Source: Comamonadaceae bacterium (GTDB lineage: Bacteria > Pseudomonadota > Gammaproteobacteria > Burkholderiales > Burkholderiaceae_C). From it: a stretch of DNA of 64,000 bases. The notes under the pieces are model-generated. The model saw nothing but the letters and a program-made list of their open reading frames with translations, searched no databases and was not told the DNA's origin. A program made the position numbers and the translations under genes. This document shows positions 1 to 9,150 of the stretch, piece by piece (positions within the stretch are counted from its first letter, which is position 1; every line of letters starts with the position of its first letter). The DNA lies in NCBI GenBank assembly GCA_009996515.1, contig JAACZV010000002.1, positions 246,118 through 310,117 on the forward strand, read 5' to 3'.

Positions 1-903
1 GCGCGTCCAGGCCGGCGAGCCGCGCGGCGGCGTGCCGCTGCCGACCTCGGCCGAGTCGAAGACGATGAGCTGGCTGCGCGGCGACAGCGGCACGGCGAAG
101 GGCGCCGTGAAGTCGCCGTCGTTGGCGCCGCCGCCGCCCGCCCCGGGCTGGCAGGAACGCGCCGGGCCCGTCTCGGCGTCGAGATAGCGCAGCCAGCCCT
201 GGCCGGCGCGGCTGCAGGCCTCGTGGTTGCCGCGCACGAAGACCCAGGGCGCGGCCGCCAGCAGCGCCCTGGCGGGCCGGAAGAAGTCGGCCTGCCAGGC
301 GTCGTCGCCATAGCCCCAGGCGCTATTGGCGCAGCCGGCCATGGCGGCCGGGCAGGGGCTCTCGCGGTAGTGGTAGTCGCCGACGTGGATGACCAGGTCG
401 GGTGCCAGCGCCAGCGCGCGCGCCAGCACGCGGGCGAAGGGCCAGCCGCTGGCGTCGTTGCAGGGCTGGAATTCGCGCTCGCTGGCCTTCAGGCGGCAGC
501 CGGTGTCGCCGATGACGAGGATGCGGCGCGGCTCGGCGGCGGGGGCTGGCAGCGTCACGCCGCCCAGCTGCACGCTGGCGGCGCCTGCCGGCCAAGGGGC
601 CTCGCAGGCGCGCAGCGTGAAGCGGCTGGGCTGGCGTTCGGGCTGGGCGTTGCCGGGTGGCGCGGGCTCCTCGCCGGGCGCGCTGCGCTGCTGCATGGCG
701 GCGCTGCCGCCGGCCCAGCTCAGCATGGGACAGGCGGCGTCGCCGGTCAGCGCGCGCACGGCCCAGGCCGGGCCGGCGACGGCCTGCACCCAGGCCTGCT
801 GCAGGCCGGCCGGGGCGGGGGGCTGTTGCGGCGGCGGCGGGGCGGCGCAGCCGGCCAGCGCCAGCAGGGCGGCCAGCAGCGGGAAACGCGCGCAATGCAT
901 CAT
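1..903 (-). CDS. Metallophosphoesterase lipoprotein (C-terminus cut by window edge)
   Basis: A calcineurin-like phosphoesterase, probably anchored in the envelope. The reading frame is open for 301 codons from a tandem ATG-ATG at 903 to the window edge, so the C-terminus is missing. The N-terminus is a lipoprotein signal with a lipobox LAGC (Cys at about residue 19) followed by a proline-rich linker. The metallophosphatase motifs are in order: GDTGC near residue 130, GDYHYRE near 173 and GNHE near 223. Family members hydrolyse phosphomonoesters or diesters with a dinuclear metal centre; the substrate cannot be told. The adjacent dehydrogenase on the same strand ends about 80 bases upstream of this start, so co-transcription is possible but a functional link is not evident. 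Confidence 0.85.
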   Translation of the reverse strand, partial: MMHCARFPLLAALLALAGCAAPPPPQQPPAPAGLQQAWVQAVAGPAWAVRALTGDAACPMLSWAGGSAAMQQRSAPGEEPAPPGNAQPERQPSRFTLRACEAPWPAGAASVQLGGVTLPAPAAEPRRILVIGDTGCRLKASEREFQPCNDASGWPFARVLARALALAPDLVIHVGDYHYRESPCPAAMAGCANSAWGYGDDAWQADFFRPARALLAAAPWVFVRGNHEACSRAGQGWLRYLDAETGPARSCQPGAGGGGANDGDFTAPFAVPLSPRSQLIVFDSAEVGSGTPPRGSPAWTR

Positions 904-985
904 CTGTCGATCAAGCGGTGGGCGTGGCGGGGCGCCGTCGGGCGCGGGCTGCCGGATTGTCGGCCGGCCCGGTTTCGAGAGGCTG

Positions 986-2425
986 TCAGGCCTGGGTGTA
1001 GGCCGTCTTCAGCGTCGTGTAGAACTCGGCGGCGTGGCGGCCCTGCTCGCGCGGGCCGTAGCTGCTGCCCTTGCGGCCGCCGAAGGGCACGTGGTAGTCC
1101 ACGCCGGCGGTGGGCAGGTTGACCATGACCATGCCGGCCTGCGAATGCCGCTTGAAGTGGGTGGCATGCTTCAGCGAGGTCGTCGCGATGCCGGCGGCCA
1201 GGCCGAAGGGGGTGTCGTTGGCCAGCGCCAGCGCGTGCTCGTAGTCGCGGGCGCGCAGCACGCTGACGACGGGGCCGAACACCTCCTCGCGGTTGATGCG
1301 CATCGCCGGCGTCGTGTCCGTGATCAGCGCCGGCGTCAGGTAGAAGCCGGGCGCGCCGTCGGTGTTCTTCTCCATGCGTTCGCCGCCCTGGGCCAGCCGG
1401 CCGCCGTCGGCCTGGGCGATGGCGATGTAGTCCAGGTCCTGGCCCAGCTGGCTGGCGTCGACGACGGGGCCGATGTCGGTGCCGGCCTTGCGTGCGTCGT
1501 CCACCTTCAGCGCCTTCATCCTCTCGACCATGGCGGCGATGAAGCGGTCGTGGATGCCTGCGGTGACGATGAGGCGCGAGGACGCCGTGCAGCGCTGGCC
1601 GGTGGAGAAGAAGCCGCTGTTGACGGCGGCGTTCACCGCCACGCCCAGGTCGGCGTCGTCCAGCACGATCATGGGGTTCTTGCCGCCCATCTCGAGCTGG
1701 AAGCGGGCCTGGCGGGCCACGCAGGCGGCGGCCACTTTCTGGCCGGTGGCCACCGAGCCGGTGAAGCTGACGCCGGCCACGCGCGTGTCGTGCAGCAGCT
1801 TCTCGCCGACCACCGAGCCGCGCCCCATGACGAGGTTGAACACGCCGGCCGGCAGGCCCGCGCGCGACAGGATCTCGGCCAGCGCCCAGGCCGAGCCGGG
1901 CACCAGGTCGGCCGGCTTGAAGACCACGCAATTGCCCCAGGCCAGGGCCGGCGCGATCTTCCAGGCGGGAATGGCGATGGGGAAGTTCCACGGCGTGATC
2001 AGGCCCACGACGCCTATGGCCTCGCGCGTGACCTCCACGCCCACGCCGGGGCGCACCGAGGGCAGGCTCTCGCCACCCGGGCGCAGCGCCTCGCCGGCGA
2101 AGAACTTGAAGATGTTGCCGGCGCGCTGGACCTCGGCTATGGCCTCGGGCAGCGTCTTGCCTTCCTCGCGGGCCAGCAGGTCGCCCAGTTCGGCGCGGCG
2201 GGCCAGGATTTCGCTGCCGACGGCGTCCAGGATGTCGAAGCGCTGCTGCGGCGTGGACAGGCTCCAGGCCGGGAAGGCGGCCGTCGCGGCCGCGATGGCC
2301 AGCTCCGCCTGGGCCGCGTCGGCCTGGGCGTACTCGCCGATGACGTCACGGGTGTCGGAGGGGTTGATGTTGCGGGAGGCAGCGGGGCCGTCCAGCCATT
2401 CGCCATTGATGAGGTTCTTGTGCAT
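986..2425 (-). CDS. Alpha-ketoglutarate semialdehyde dehydrogenase (aldehyde dehydrogenase family)
   Basis: NAD(P)-dependent aldehyde dehydrogenase of 479 aa, the usual family length. It shows the ITPWNFP segment (residues 143-149), the catalytic-site Glu in LEMGGKN (E245) and the nucleophilic Cys in TGQRCT (C279). I chose the ATG at 2425, which gives the canonical start MHKNLINGEW; the upstream extension in this frame overlaps the glucarate dehydratase remnant. Its neighbours KdgD and galactarate dehydratase make 2,5-dioxopentanoate, so the predicted job is the last step, oxidising it to 2-oxoglutarate. The family assignment is secure; the exact substrate is inferred from context. Confidence 0.9.
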   Translation of the reverse strand: MHKNLINGEWLDGPAASRNINPSDTRDVIGEYAQADAAQAELAIAAATAAFPAWSLSTPQQRFDILDAVGSEILARRAELGDLLAREEGKTLPEAIAEVQRAGNIFKFFAGEALRPGGESLPSVRPGVGVEVTREAIGVVGLITPWNFPIAIPAWKIAPALAWGNCVVFKPADLVPGSAWALAEILSRAGLPAGVFNLVMGRGSVVGEKLLHDTRVAGVSFTGSVATGQKVAAACVARQARFQLEMGGKNPMIVLDDADLGVAVNAAVNSGFFSTGQRCTASSRLIVTAGIHDRFIAAMVERMKALKVDDARKAGTDIGPVVDASQLGQDLDYIAIAQADGGRLAQGGERMEKNTDGAPGFYLTPALITDTTPAMRINREEVFGPVVSVLRARDYEHALALANDTPFGLAAGIATTSLKHATHFKRHSQAGMVMVNLPTAGVDYHVPFGGRKGSSYGPREQGRHAAEFYTTLKTAYTQA

Positions 2426-2430
2426 GCTGC

Positions 2431-2553
2431 TCAGCGGTCCAGCGCGGTGCGCTTGGGGTTGAAGATCCAGCCGGGGATCAGGTCTTGCATCGCGAGCGCG
2501 TCTTCGCGTCCGCCCAGGCCAGGGCGGGTGTATAGCGCATTCGCCTTCTTCAC
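2431..2553 (-). pseudogene. C-terminal remnant of glucarate dehydratase (gudD-like)
   Basis: Between kdgD and the aldehyde dehydrogenase there is no intact gene, but one minus-strand frame reads about 40 residues and then a stop, containing the segments GLGGREDALAMQDLIPGW and NPKR. From memory this resembles the C-terminus of E. coli glucarate dehydratase, which ends with a GLGARDDAMGMQ-LIPGW-KR pattern. No upstream part of the roughly 440-residue enzyme is present: the frame runs into kdgD after about 120 bases. I read it as the scar of a deleted gudD that once sat between kdgD and the dehydrogenase. Confidence 0.65.
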
Positions 2554-2609
2554 TGTCGCCCAGCGCCTGCATGACGGGGAGGGCGGCCACCGCCCCGGGC
2601 GGGCCCGGC

Positions 2610-3521
2610 TTACTGCGGGCCCAGCGGCGCGATCAGGGCGCTGAGCTGCTCGACCTCGTCGGGCAGCAGGTCGGACAGCGGCGGGCGCACCGGGCCGGCG
2701 CTGTGGCCCACCAGCGTGGCGCCGGCCTTCACGATGGACACCGCATAGCCCTCGCCGCGGTTGCGCAGCGCGACATAGGGCAGGAAGAAGTCGCGGATCA
2801 GGCGCTCGCAGGTGGCGCGGTCGTCGGCGGCATGGGCGTTGTAGAACTCCATGGCCGTCTTCGGGATGAAGTTGAAGACGGCGGAGGAGTAGACCGGGCA
2901 GCCCATGGCCTTGTAGGCGCCGGCGAAGACCTCGGCCGTGGGCGGGCCGCCCAGGTAGGCGAAGCGCTTGCCCAGCGTCTGGCGGATGGCGACGAAGCGC
3001 TCGATGTCGCCCAGGCCGTCCTTGAAGCCGATCAGGTTGGGGCAGCGGTCGGCCAGGATCTGCAGCGAGGCCGGCGTCAGCTTGCAGGCGCCGCGGTTGT
3101 AGACGACGACGCCCAGGCTGACGCTGTTGCAGACGGCCTCGACATGCCGGATCAGGCCGGGCTGGCCGGCCTCGGTCAGGTAGTGCGGCAGCAGCAGCAC
3201 GCCTTGCGCGCCCAGGCGTTCGGCCTCCTGGGCGTACTTGATGGCCAGCGTCGTGCCGCCGCCGGCGCCGGCCAGGATGGGCGTGCGGCCGCGACAGGTC
3301 TGCAGCGCCACCTGGATGACCTGGCTGTACTCGGCGGGCTCCAGCGAGAAGAACTCGCCCGTGCCGCCGGCCGCGAACAGCGCCGAGGCGCCATAGGGCT
3401 GCAGCCACTCCAGCCGGTCGGCATAGGCCCGGGGTGCGAAGTTCAGCTGCGCGTCGAAGTCGGTCAGCGGAAAGGACAGCAGGCCGGCCTGCAGCACGGC
3501 TTTGAGTTCTTGGGGCGACAT
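2610..3521 (-). CDS. kdgD: 5-dehydro-4-deoxyglucarate dehydratase
   Basis: A 303-residue TIM-barrel enzyme of the DapA/NAL class I aldolase superfamily. It has the GGTGE carboxylate-binding loop (residues 52-56), a catalytic Tyr in VVVYNR (Y141) and the Schiff-base Lys in IGFKDG (K167). Known KdgD proteins dehydrate and decarboxylate 5-keto-4-deoxyglucarate to 2,5-dioxopentanoate. The gene lies between the semialdehyde dehydrogenase and the GntR regulator in the same orientation, and galactarate dehydratase is divergent, which matches the oxidative hexarate pathway. A probable regulator operator lies about 50 bases upstream of the start. Confidence 0.93.
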   Translation of the reverse strand: MSPQELKAVLQAGLLSFPLTDFDAQLNFAPRAYADRLEWLQPYGASALFAAGGTGEFFSLEPAEYSQVIQVALQTCRGRTPILAGAGGGTTLAIKYAQEAERLGAQGVLLLPHYLTEAGQPGLIRHVEAVCNSVSLGVVVYNRGACKLTPASLQILADRCPNLIGFKDGLGDIERFVAIRQTLGKRFAYLGGPPTAEVFAGAYKAMGCPVYSSAVFNFIPKTAMEFYNAHAADDRATCERLIRDFFLPYVALRNRGEGYAVSIVKAGATLVGHSAGPVRPPLSDLLPDEVEQLSALIAPLGPQ

Positions 3522-3570
3522 GGAGGCGGTCTTCAGGAGTTGCGGGCGGGGCGGCTGGAACGTCGCCTAG

Positions 3571-3588
3571 TTGTATGTCATCGTACAA
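3571..3588. promoter_or_regulatory. Candidate GntR/FadR-type operator upstream of kdgD
   Basis: An 18-bp imperfect palindrome, TTGTATG-tcat-CGTACAA, lies between kdgD and the regulator gene. The same TTGTACG / CGTACAA half-sites recur in the regulator-garD intergenic region. This spacing and GTAC-containing sequence fit operators of FadR-subfamily GntR repressors. That the local GntR protein binds here is inferred. Confidence 0.6.
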
Positions 3589-3647
3589 CTTGAACTGAAG
3601 GCCCTGGGCCTGGTGGAAACCCGCGGCGAGCGCCGCCTGTTCCGGGC

Positions 3648-4424
3648 TCAGCCGGCTTCGGCCTGGGCGCGGCGGCGGCGTTCGCGGCTGTTGGAGAGGT
3701 GGGTGCGCATGGCCGCGCGGGCCGATTCGGCATCCTGGCTGGCGATGGCGTCCAGGATGTTCTCGTGCTCGGTGTTCACGCGCCGCATATAGGCCAGGTT
3801 CGCGCTTTGCGCCGTCCCGTCGGGTGGGCGTTGAGTGCCCTCGGATGGCCGTGCGGCGTGCAGGTCTGCGGCCGGCTCCAGCCGGGCGCGCGGGATGATC
3901 TGGGCGCCCAGCGTCGCCATCAGCTCGGTGAAATGGCTGTTCTGCGTCGCGCGGGCGATCTCCAGGTGGAACTGGAAATCGGCCGCGACCGAGTCCTGAC
4001 CGGCTTCGACGGCGGCAATCGCCGCATCCAGGGCCTGGCGCAGCGCGGCAAGGTTGTCCGGCGTGCGCCGCTGTGCGGCCAGGCCGGCGGCCTCGGTCTC
4101 CAGGCCCATGCGCAGCTCCAGCACGGCGATGACGTCCTGCAGCGTGCCGAACTGCTCCGGCGTGAGCTTGAACGACGGTGCGTCGCCGGTCCCCAGCACG
4201 AAAGTGCCGATGCCGTGGCGGGTCTCCACCAGGCCCGCCGCCTGCAGCTTGGAGATGGCCTCGCGCACGACGGTGCGGCTGACCTCGAAGGCCGCCATGA
4301 TGGCCGCCTCGGTGGGCAGCTTGTCGCCGGGCTGCAGCTGGCCGGCGCGGATGCGCTCGCTGAAGCGTTCGACCAGTTCTAGGGCCAGCGTGCGGGGGCG
4401 GCGGCGGGGAGCGGGGGCTTGCAT
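3648..4424 (-). CDS. GntR-family (FadR/FCD subfamily) transcriptional regulator
   Basis: A 258-residue regulator. It has an N-terminal winged helix of GntR type (about residues 10-78, with [20 protein letters not shown] and the wing [13 protein letters not shown]) and an alpha-helical FCD effector domain (about 100-240). I took the ATG at 4424; the longer upstream frame would run through the intergenic operator region. It sits between the kdgD-dehydrogenase pair and divergent garD, so it probably represses both and responds to galactarate, glucarate or a pathway intermediate. The effector is inferred. Confidence 0.88.
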   Translation of the reverse strand: MQAPAPRRRPRTLALELVERFSERIRAGQLQPGDKLPTEAAIMAAFEVSRTVVREAISKLQAAGLVETRHGIGTFVLGTGDAPSFKLTPEQFGTLQDVIAVLELRMGLETEAAGLAAQRRTPDNLAALRQALDAAIAAVEAGQDSVAADFQFHLEIARATQNSHFTELMATLGAQIIPRARLEPAADLHAARPSEGTQRPPDGTAQSANLAYMRRVNTEHENILDAIASQDAESARAAMRTHLSNSRERRRRAQAEAG

Positions 4425-4476
4425 GCGCGGGTTGTCCCGAGGTTTTGAGGCAGTCTGGGCGTCTACAGTGGCGGTG

Positions 4477-4502
4477 TTGTACGACAACTGGACGACGTAC
4501 AA
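4477..4502. promoter_or_regulatory. Second candidate GntR operator, between the regulator and garD
   Basis: An inverted repeat with half-sites TTGTACG (4477-4483) and CGTACAA (4496-4502), separated by 12 bases. The half-sites match those at 3571-3588. It lies in the 115-bp divergent region, 38 bases before the garD start, so it could serve regulator autoregulation and garD control. Confidence 0.55.
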
Positions 4503-4539
4503 CGAGACTGACCGCACTTTAGCCATTGCGCCACCGGAT

Positions 4540-6129
4540 ATGCATGCCGTTTCCCCCCGCCCCCCGCTGACCTTGCGCATGCGCGACGAGGACAACGTCG
4601 CCATCGTCGCCAACGACGGCGGGCTGCCGGCGGGCACCCTGCTGCCGGACGGCGTGCCCGGCGCCGGCCTGGTGCTGCGGGACAAGGTGCCGCAGGGCCA
4701 CAAGCTCGCGCTGCGCGACATCGAGGCGGGCGAGGCGGTGCTGCGCTATGGCGTGCCCATAGGCCATGCGCTGCGGCGCATCGCCGCCGGCAGCTGGGTG
4801 CATGAGCGCCTGCTGCAGCTGCCGTCGGCCCGCGCGCTGGCGGGCCTGCCCGTCGCCACCGTGAAGCCGCCCGCCGCCGAGCCGCTCACGGGCTACAGCT
4901 TCGAGGGCTACCGCAATGCCGACGGCTCGGTGGGCACGCGCAACATCCTGGCCATCACCACCACCGTGCAATGCGTGGCCGGCGTCGTCGCCCAGGCCGT
5001 GGCGCGCATCAAGGCCCAGCTGCTGCCGCTGTATCCCAACGTGGACGACGTGGTGGGCCTGGAGCACAGCTATGGCTGCGGCGTGGCCATCGACGCGCCG
5101 GACGCCGTCATTCCCATCCGCACGCTGAGGAACATTTCGCTCAACCCCAACTTCGGCGGCGAGCTCATGGTGGTCAGCCTGGGCTGCGAGAAGCTGCAGC
5201 CCGCGCGGCTGCTGCCGCCGGGTTCGTTCACCATCACGGATGAACGCGGCGCCGACGCCGGCCCCGAGACCATCTGCCTGCAGGACGACGCCCATGTGGG
5301 CTTCATGTCCATGCTGGAGCACATCGTGCAGAGCGCCCGGCCGCACCTGGAGCGGCTGAACGCCCGCCGCCGCGAGACGGTGCCGGCCAGCGAACTGGTC
5401 GTGGGTGTGCAGTGCGGCGGCAGCGATGCCTTTTCGGGCGTGACGGCCAATCCGGCCGTGGGCTTCTGCGCCGACCTGCTGGTGCGGGCCGGCGCCACCG
5501 TCCTGTTCAGCGAGAACACCGAGGTGCGCGACGCCGTCGAGCAGCTCACCAGTCGCGCCGCCACGCCCGAGGTGGCCGGGGCAATAGTCCGCGAGCTGGG
5601 CTGGTATGACCGCTACCTGGAGCGCGGCCGCGTCGATCGCGCCGCCAACACCACGCCGGGCAACAAGGCCGGCGGCCTGTCCAACATCGCCGAGAAGGCC
5701 ATGGGCTCCATCGTCAAGAGCGGCAGCGCGGCGATCTCGCATGTGCTGTCGCCGGGCGACAAGCTCGGGCGCGCGCAGCGCGGCCTGGTCTATGCCGCCA
5801 CGCCGGCCAGCGACTTCATCTGCGGCACGCTGCAACTGGCCGCCGGCATGAACCTGCATGTCTTCACCACCGGCCGCGGCACGCCTTATGGCCTGGCCGA
5901 ATGCCCGGTCGTCAAGGTCGCCACGCGCACCGAGCTGGCGAAGCGCTGGCACGACCTGATGGACGTCAATGCCGGCCGCATCGCTGACGGCGAGGCCAGC
6001 ATCGAGGAGATGGGCTGGGAGTTGTTCCGCCTGCTGCTGGACGTGGCCAGCGGCCGCCGCAAGACCTGGGCCGAGCACTGGAGGCTGCACAACAGCCTGG
6101 TGCTGTTCAATCCGGCGCCGGTGACCTGA
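4540..6129 (+). CDS. garD: Galactarate dehydratase (UxaA/GarD family)
   Basis: A 529-residue UxaA-family dehydratase. It has an N-terminal SAF-like domain (about residues 12-90) followed by the large catalytic domain, with GTRN near residue 130 and conserved cysteines in [16 protein letters not shown] and [10 protein letters not shown] chose the ATG at 4540, after the operator; upstream in-frame sequence belongs to the opposite-strand regulator. GarD removes water from D-galactarate to give 5-keto-4-deoxyglucarate, the substrate of KdgD encoded nearby. Altronate dehydratase is the closest alternative, but KdgD and the semialdehyde dehydrogenase favour galactarate. Confidence 0.88.
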   Translation: MHAVSPRPPLTLRMRDEDNVAIVANDGGLPAGTLLPDGVPGAGLVLRDKVPQGHKLALRDIEAGEAVLRYGVPIGHALRRIAAGSWVHERLLQLPSARALAGLPVATVKPPAAEPLTGYSFEGYRNADGSVGTRNILAITTTVQCVAGVVAQAVARIKAQLLPLYPNVDDVVGLEHSYGCGVAIDAPDAVIPIRTLRNISLNPNFGGELMVVSLGCEKLQPARLLPPGSFTITDERGADAGPETICLQDDAHVGFMSMLEHIVQSARPHLERLNARRRETVPASELVVGVQCGGSDAFSGVTANPAVGFCADLLVRAGATVLFSENTEVRDAVEQLTSRAATPEVAGAIVRELGWYDRYLERGRVDRAANTTPGNKAGGLSNIAEKAMGSIVKSGSAAISHVLSPGDKLGRAQRGLVYAATPASDFICGTLQLAAGMNLHVFTTGRGTPYGLAECPVVKVATRTELAKRWHDLMDVNAGRIADGEASIEEMGWELFRLLLDVASGRRKTWAEHWRLHNSLVLFNPAPVT

Positions 6130-6197
6130 GCCGGCCGGCGCGCCCCCTCCTGACCCCGAGCGCGAGCGGCGGCATGCCCCGGGGCGGGCTGCTCGTC

Positions 6198-6248
6198 AGT
6201 CCATACCAAGCCAGCATGGACTCATCTTGAAATGCAATGAAGTTGCAT
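6198..6248. promoter_or_regulatory. Two inverted repeats upstream of the TonB-dependent receptor
   Basis: Two perfect inverted repeats lie in the 208-bp gap before the receptor: AGTCCAT-N11-ATGGACT (6198-6222) and ATGCAA-N5-TTGCAT (6232-6248). Both are plausible operators for the receptor-transporter block. Which protein binds is not known; the LysR gene at the end of the block is one candidate. Confidence 0.4.
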
Positions 6249-6337
6249 GGGCGGGGCGGGCAAACCTATTCTTCCTCCCAGCCCCGTCTCAGCGTTCTTC
6301 CCTGAGTGGTCTTCCAACAAAACAGCAAGGCTTATCT

Positions 6338-9112
6338 ATGCTTCGCGCGCCCTTTCGTTCCCTGCGATCGTTCGATTCCGTGAGCGGTCTCAGTTCTGTT
6401 TCCGCAGCGGCCATGGCGGCGCTTGCGCTGCCCACGGTCATGGCGGTGACGCCCCTCGAGGCGGTGGCGCAGGGCGATGCAAGCAAGCTCGACGCCGTCC
6501 TCGTCGTGGGCTCGCGCATCCGGCGCCTGGACGAGAGCGCGCCCAACCAGGTGGTCACGGTGAACCGCAAGGAGATCGAGGCGACCGGCGTGAGCTCGGT
6601 GGGCGACCTGCTGCAGCAGCTGCCCTCGGTCGGTTCCAGTGCGAACTCCAACGGCTCCCAGGGCACCTCGCATGGCAGCAGCTCGGTGAACCTGCGCAAT
6701 CTGGAGCCCAACCGGGTGCTGGTGCTGGTGAACGGACGGCGCTGGGTGGTGGGGGCCGGTTCGCGCTCGTTCCGGGATTTCGTCGACCTCAACACCATCC
6801 CGCTGGCGGCGGTGCAGAACGTCGAGATCCTGCTGGACGGCGCCACGGCGATCTACGGCTCGGACGCCATCGCCGGCGTCGTGAACATCATCACCTACCA
6901 GAAGTACCAGGGCGGACAGCTCAACCTGCAGACGGGCGTCAGCAGCCGCGGCGACGGGCGCAGCCACAGTGCCGACGCGCTGTGGGGCCAGTCGGGTGAC
7001 TGGGGCAGCGCGCTGGTCTCGCTGTCGGTCGCCAAGTCCGACCCCATCGCGACGACGGATCGGGACTGGGCGCTGGCCCGCTACCAGCCCATCCAGAGCA
7101 CCCAGCTGCCCGGCGGCGTCTACGTGGTGCCCGGCGTGCAGGGCGGCAAGGCCTTCACCCGCGTCGACGGCAGTACCGGCAGCAAGCCGGCGGACTTCCG
7201 GCCCAAGCTGGCCAGCGATGTCTACGACACCAACACCGACGGCTACCTCATCGGCCCCTCGGAGCGCAAGGCGCTCTACGGGCAGTCGCGGGTGGTGCTG
7301 AGCGATTCGCTGGACCTGATCTTCGAGGGCCTCTACAACACCCGCGAGTCCAGCCAGAGGTTCGGCCCCGCCGCGCTGGTGATAGGCGGCTCCGGCATGA
7401 AGGGCCAGGTCATGCCCGCCAACCATCCCTTCAACCCCTTCGGCACGGCCTTGAGCGGCTTCACGGTCAACCGGACCATGACCGAGGTCGGCAACCGCTT
7501 CAACCTGCAGAAGGTCGAGACGACGCGCTTCGGCCTGGGCCTGGATGGTTCGCTGGCCAACGGCTGGACCTGGAACGCGTTCGTCAGCCAGGCCGAGAAC
7601 AAGGCCAGCTTCACCGCGCTGAACCAGCTGAACCTGGAGAACGTGGCGCTGGGCATAGGCGACGTGGCCCGCTGCACGGCCAACCAGTGCACGCCCATCG
7701 CCCTGTTCGGGCCACTGACCACGGCCATGGCCGACGCGGCGCGCGCGCCGGCGCTGGTGGGGCGCAACGGCACCAAGTCCGTGGACTTCACCGCCAACAT
7801 CACCGGCGATGTGATGCGCCTGCCGGCCGGCATGCTGGCCTTCGCGGCCGGCGTCGAGTACCGGGAGGAAAGCGCCTATGACCATCCGGACGCCTTCCTG
7901 AACGCGACGCCCAAGTACTCGGGCTCGACGACGACGACCGGCACGGCCAGCACGCCCACCGATGGCCGCTACCACCTGAGCGAGGCCTATGCCGAGTTCA
8001 AGGCGCCGCTGCTGTCCAAGCGGCCCGGCGTGCATTCGCTGGAGGCCACGCTGGCGACCCGCCACAGCCGCTACAGCAATTTCGGCGACACGCTGAACAG
8101 CAAGCTGGGCCTGAACTGGCGCCCGGTGCAGGACCTGATGATCCGCGGCGACGTGGCCCAGGGCTTCCGTGCGCCCAACATCCTGGAGCTGTACGGCGGC
8201 CTGCGCAGCACGGTCTTCCCCATCAGCGCCGACCCCTGCGACGGCGGCGGCGCGGGCCTGCCGGGCTGTGCGGGCGTGCCGCCCAGCTACAGCCAGGCGG
8301 CGACGACGGCGGGCAAGGTGCCCGGCATCACTGGCGGCAACCCGGCGCTGAAGCCCGAGACCTCGCTGAACCGCTCGGTGGGCTTCGTCTTCACGCCCGC
8401 GGCGCTCAGGGAGTTCTCCTGGTCCATGGACTGGTACGACATCAAGATGGACAACACCATCCAGACCATCGACGCCACCACGCTGCTGGCGCTGTGCGCC
8501 CGCACCGGGCGGGGCTGCGAGGTGGTGGAGCGCAATGCCGACGGCAGCATCGCCAACCTGACGGCCGCCTATCTGAACCTGGCCTCGCTGCGCGTTGCCG
8601 GCGTGGACAGCAGCATGCGCTACGGCTGGCGCACCCAGTCGCTGGGCGCCTTCAGCTCGGCGCTGAGCCTGTCCTATCTGGATCGCTTCGAGCAGGTGCT
8701 GCCGCAGACCGACGGCAGCAGCATCCACCAGCAGCTGCAGGGCACGGGCATCAGCCGCAAGGCTTATGCACGCGTCAAGGGCAGCTTCTCGCTGGCCTGG
8801 CAGCAGGGCGCCTGGGGCGTGAACTGGGCGCTGCGCTACATGGGCGGCTACACCGAGTCCGTGCAGGATCCGACGACCAAGCTGTTCGTCCCCACGCCCG
8901 TGTCGGCCGCGGTCACCAACGACCTGTCGATGTCCTACAGCTTTGGCGCCGATCCCAAGCGCCTGCACTCGGTGTCGCTGGGCGTCAACAACCTGTTCGA
9001 CCGCAAGCCGCCGCTGTCCTATCTGGCGGGCGCCACCGACAACAACTTCAACATCGGCACCTACGATCCCCGCGGACGCTATGTGTATGTGAAGGCGGCG
9101 GTGCGCTTCTGA
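6338..9112 (+). CDS. TonB-dependent outer-membrane receptor
   Basis: A 924-residue receptor. It starts with a long basic and alanine-rich signal region ending near VAQG, then a plug domain (GDLLQQLPS, RVLVLVNGRR, AIYGSDAIAGVVNII) and a C-terminal beta-barrel ending in aromatic Phe (KAAVRF), as outer-membrane barrels do. I placed the start at 6338; an in-frame codon at 6227 would add 37 residues that do not look like a signal peptide. The inner-membrane ABC importer follows 38 bases downstream on the same strand, suggesting that it brings the same substrate across the outer membrane. Confidence 0.88.
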   Translation: MLRAPFRSLRSFDSVSGLSSVSAAAMAALALPTVMAVTPLEAVAQGDASKLDAVLVVGSRIRRLDESAPNQVVTVNRKEIEATGVSSVGDLLQQLPSVGSSANSNGSQGTSHGSSSVNLRNLEPNRVLVLVNGRRWVVGAGSRSFRDFVDLNTIPLAAVQNVEILLDGATAIYGSDAIAGVVNIITYQKYQGGQLNLQTGVSSRGDGRSHSADALWGQSGDWGSALVSLSVAKSDPIATTDRDWALARYQPIQSTQLPGGVYVVPGVQGGKAFTRVDGSTGSKPADFRPKLASDVYDTNTDGYLIGPSERKALYGQSRVVLSDSLDLIFEGLYNTRESSQRFGPAALVIGGSGMKGQVMPANHPFNPFGTALSGFTVNRTMTEVGNRFNLQKVETTRFGLGLDGSLANGWTWNAFVSQAENKASFTALNQLNLENVALGIGDVARCTANQCTPIALFGPLTTAMADAARAPALVGRNGTKSVDFTANITGDVMRLPAGMLAFAAGVEYREESAYDHPDAFLNATPKYSGSTTTTGTASTPTDGRYHLSEAYAEFKAPLLSKRPGVHSLEATLATRHSRYSNFGDTLNSKLGLNWRPVQDLMIRGDVAQGFRAPNILELYGGLRSTVFPISADPCDGGGAGLPGCAGVPPSYSQAATTAGKVPGITGGNPALKPETSLNRSVGFVFTPAALREFSWSMDWYDIKMDNTIQTIDATTLLALCARTGRGCEVVERNADGSIANLTAAYLNLASLRVAGVDSSMRYGWRTQSLGAFSSALSLSYLDRFEQVLPQTDGSSIHQQLQGTGISRKAYARVKGSFSLAWQQGAWGVNWALRYMGGYTESVQDPTTKLFVPTPVSAAVTNDLSMSYSFGADPKRLHSVSLGVNNLFDRKPPLSYLAGATDNNFNIGTYDPRGRYVYVKAAVRF

Positions 9113-9150
9113 TCCGGCCGGCAACAGTTCAAGGACGGGGGTAGCTCACC

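Noticed and set aside
389..2644. A 751-codon plus-strand open frame opposite the dehydrogenase
   Set aside because: Antisense shadow of a GC-rich gene; its translation is low-complexity Ala/Gly/Arg/Val with no family resemblance, while the minus strand encodes a clear aldehyde dehydrogenase.
3648..4721. Longer N-terminus for the GntR regulator
   Set aside because: The extra 99 residues overlap the operator region and divergent garD start and do not resemble any regulator; the ATG at 4424 gives the normal domain layout.
6332..9124. A 930-codon minus-strand open frame over the TonB receptor
   Set aside because: High GC leaves few stops in this frame; composition is rich in Ala/Gln/His/Val without domain motifs, and the plus strand encodes a complete receptor.
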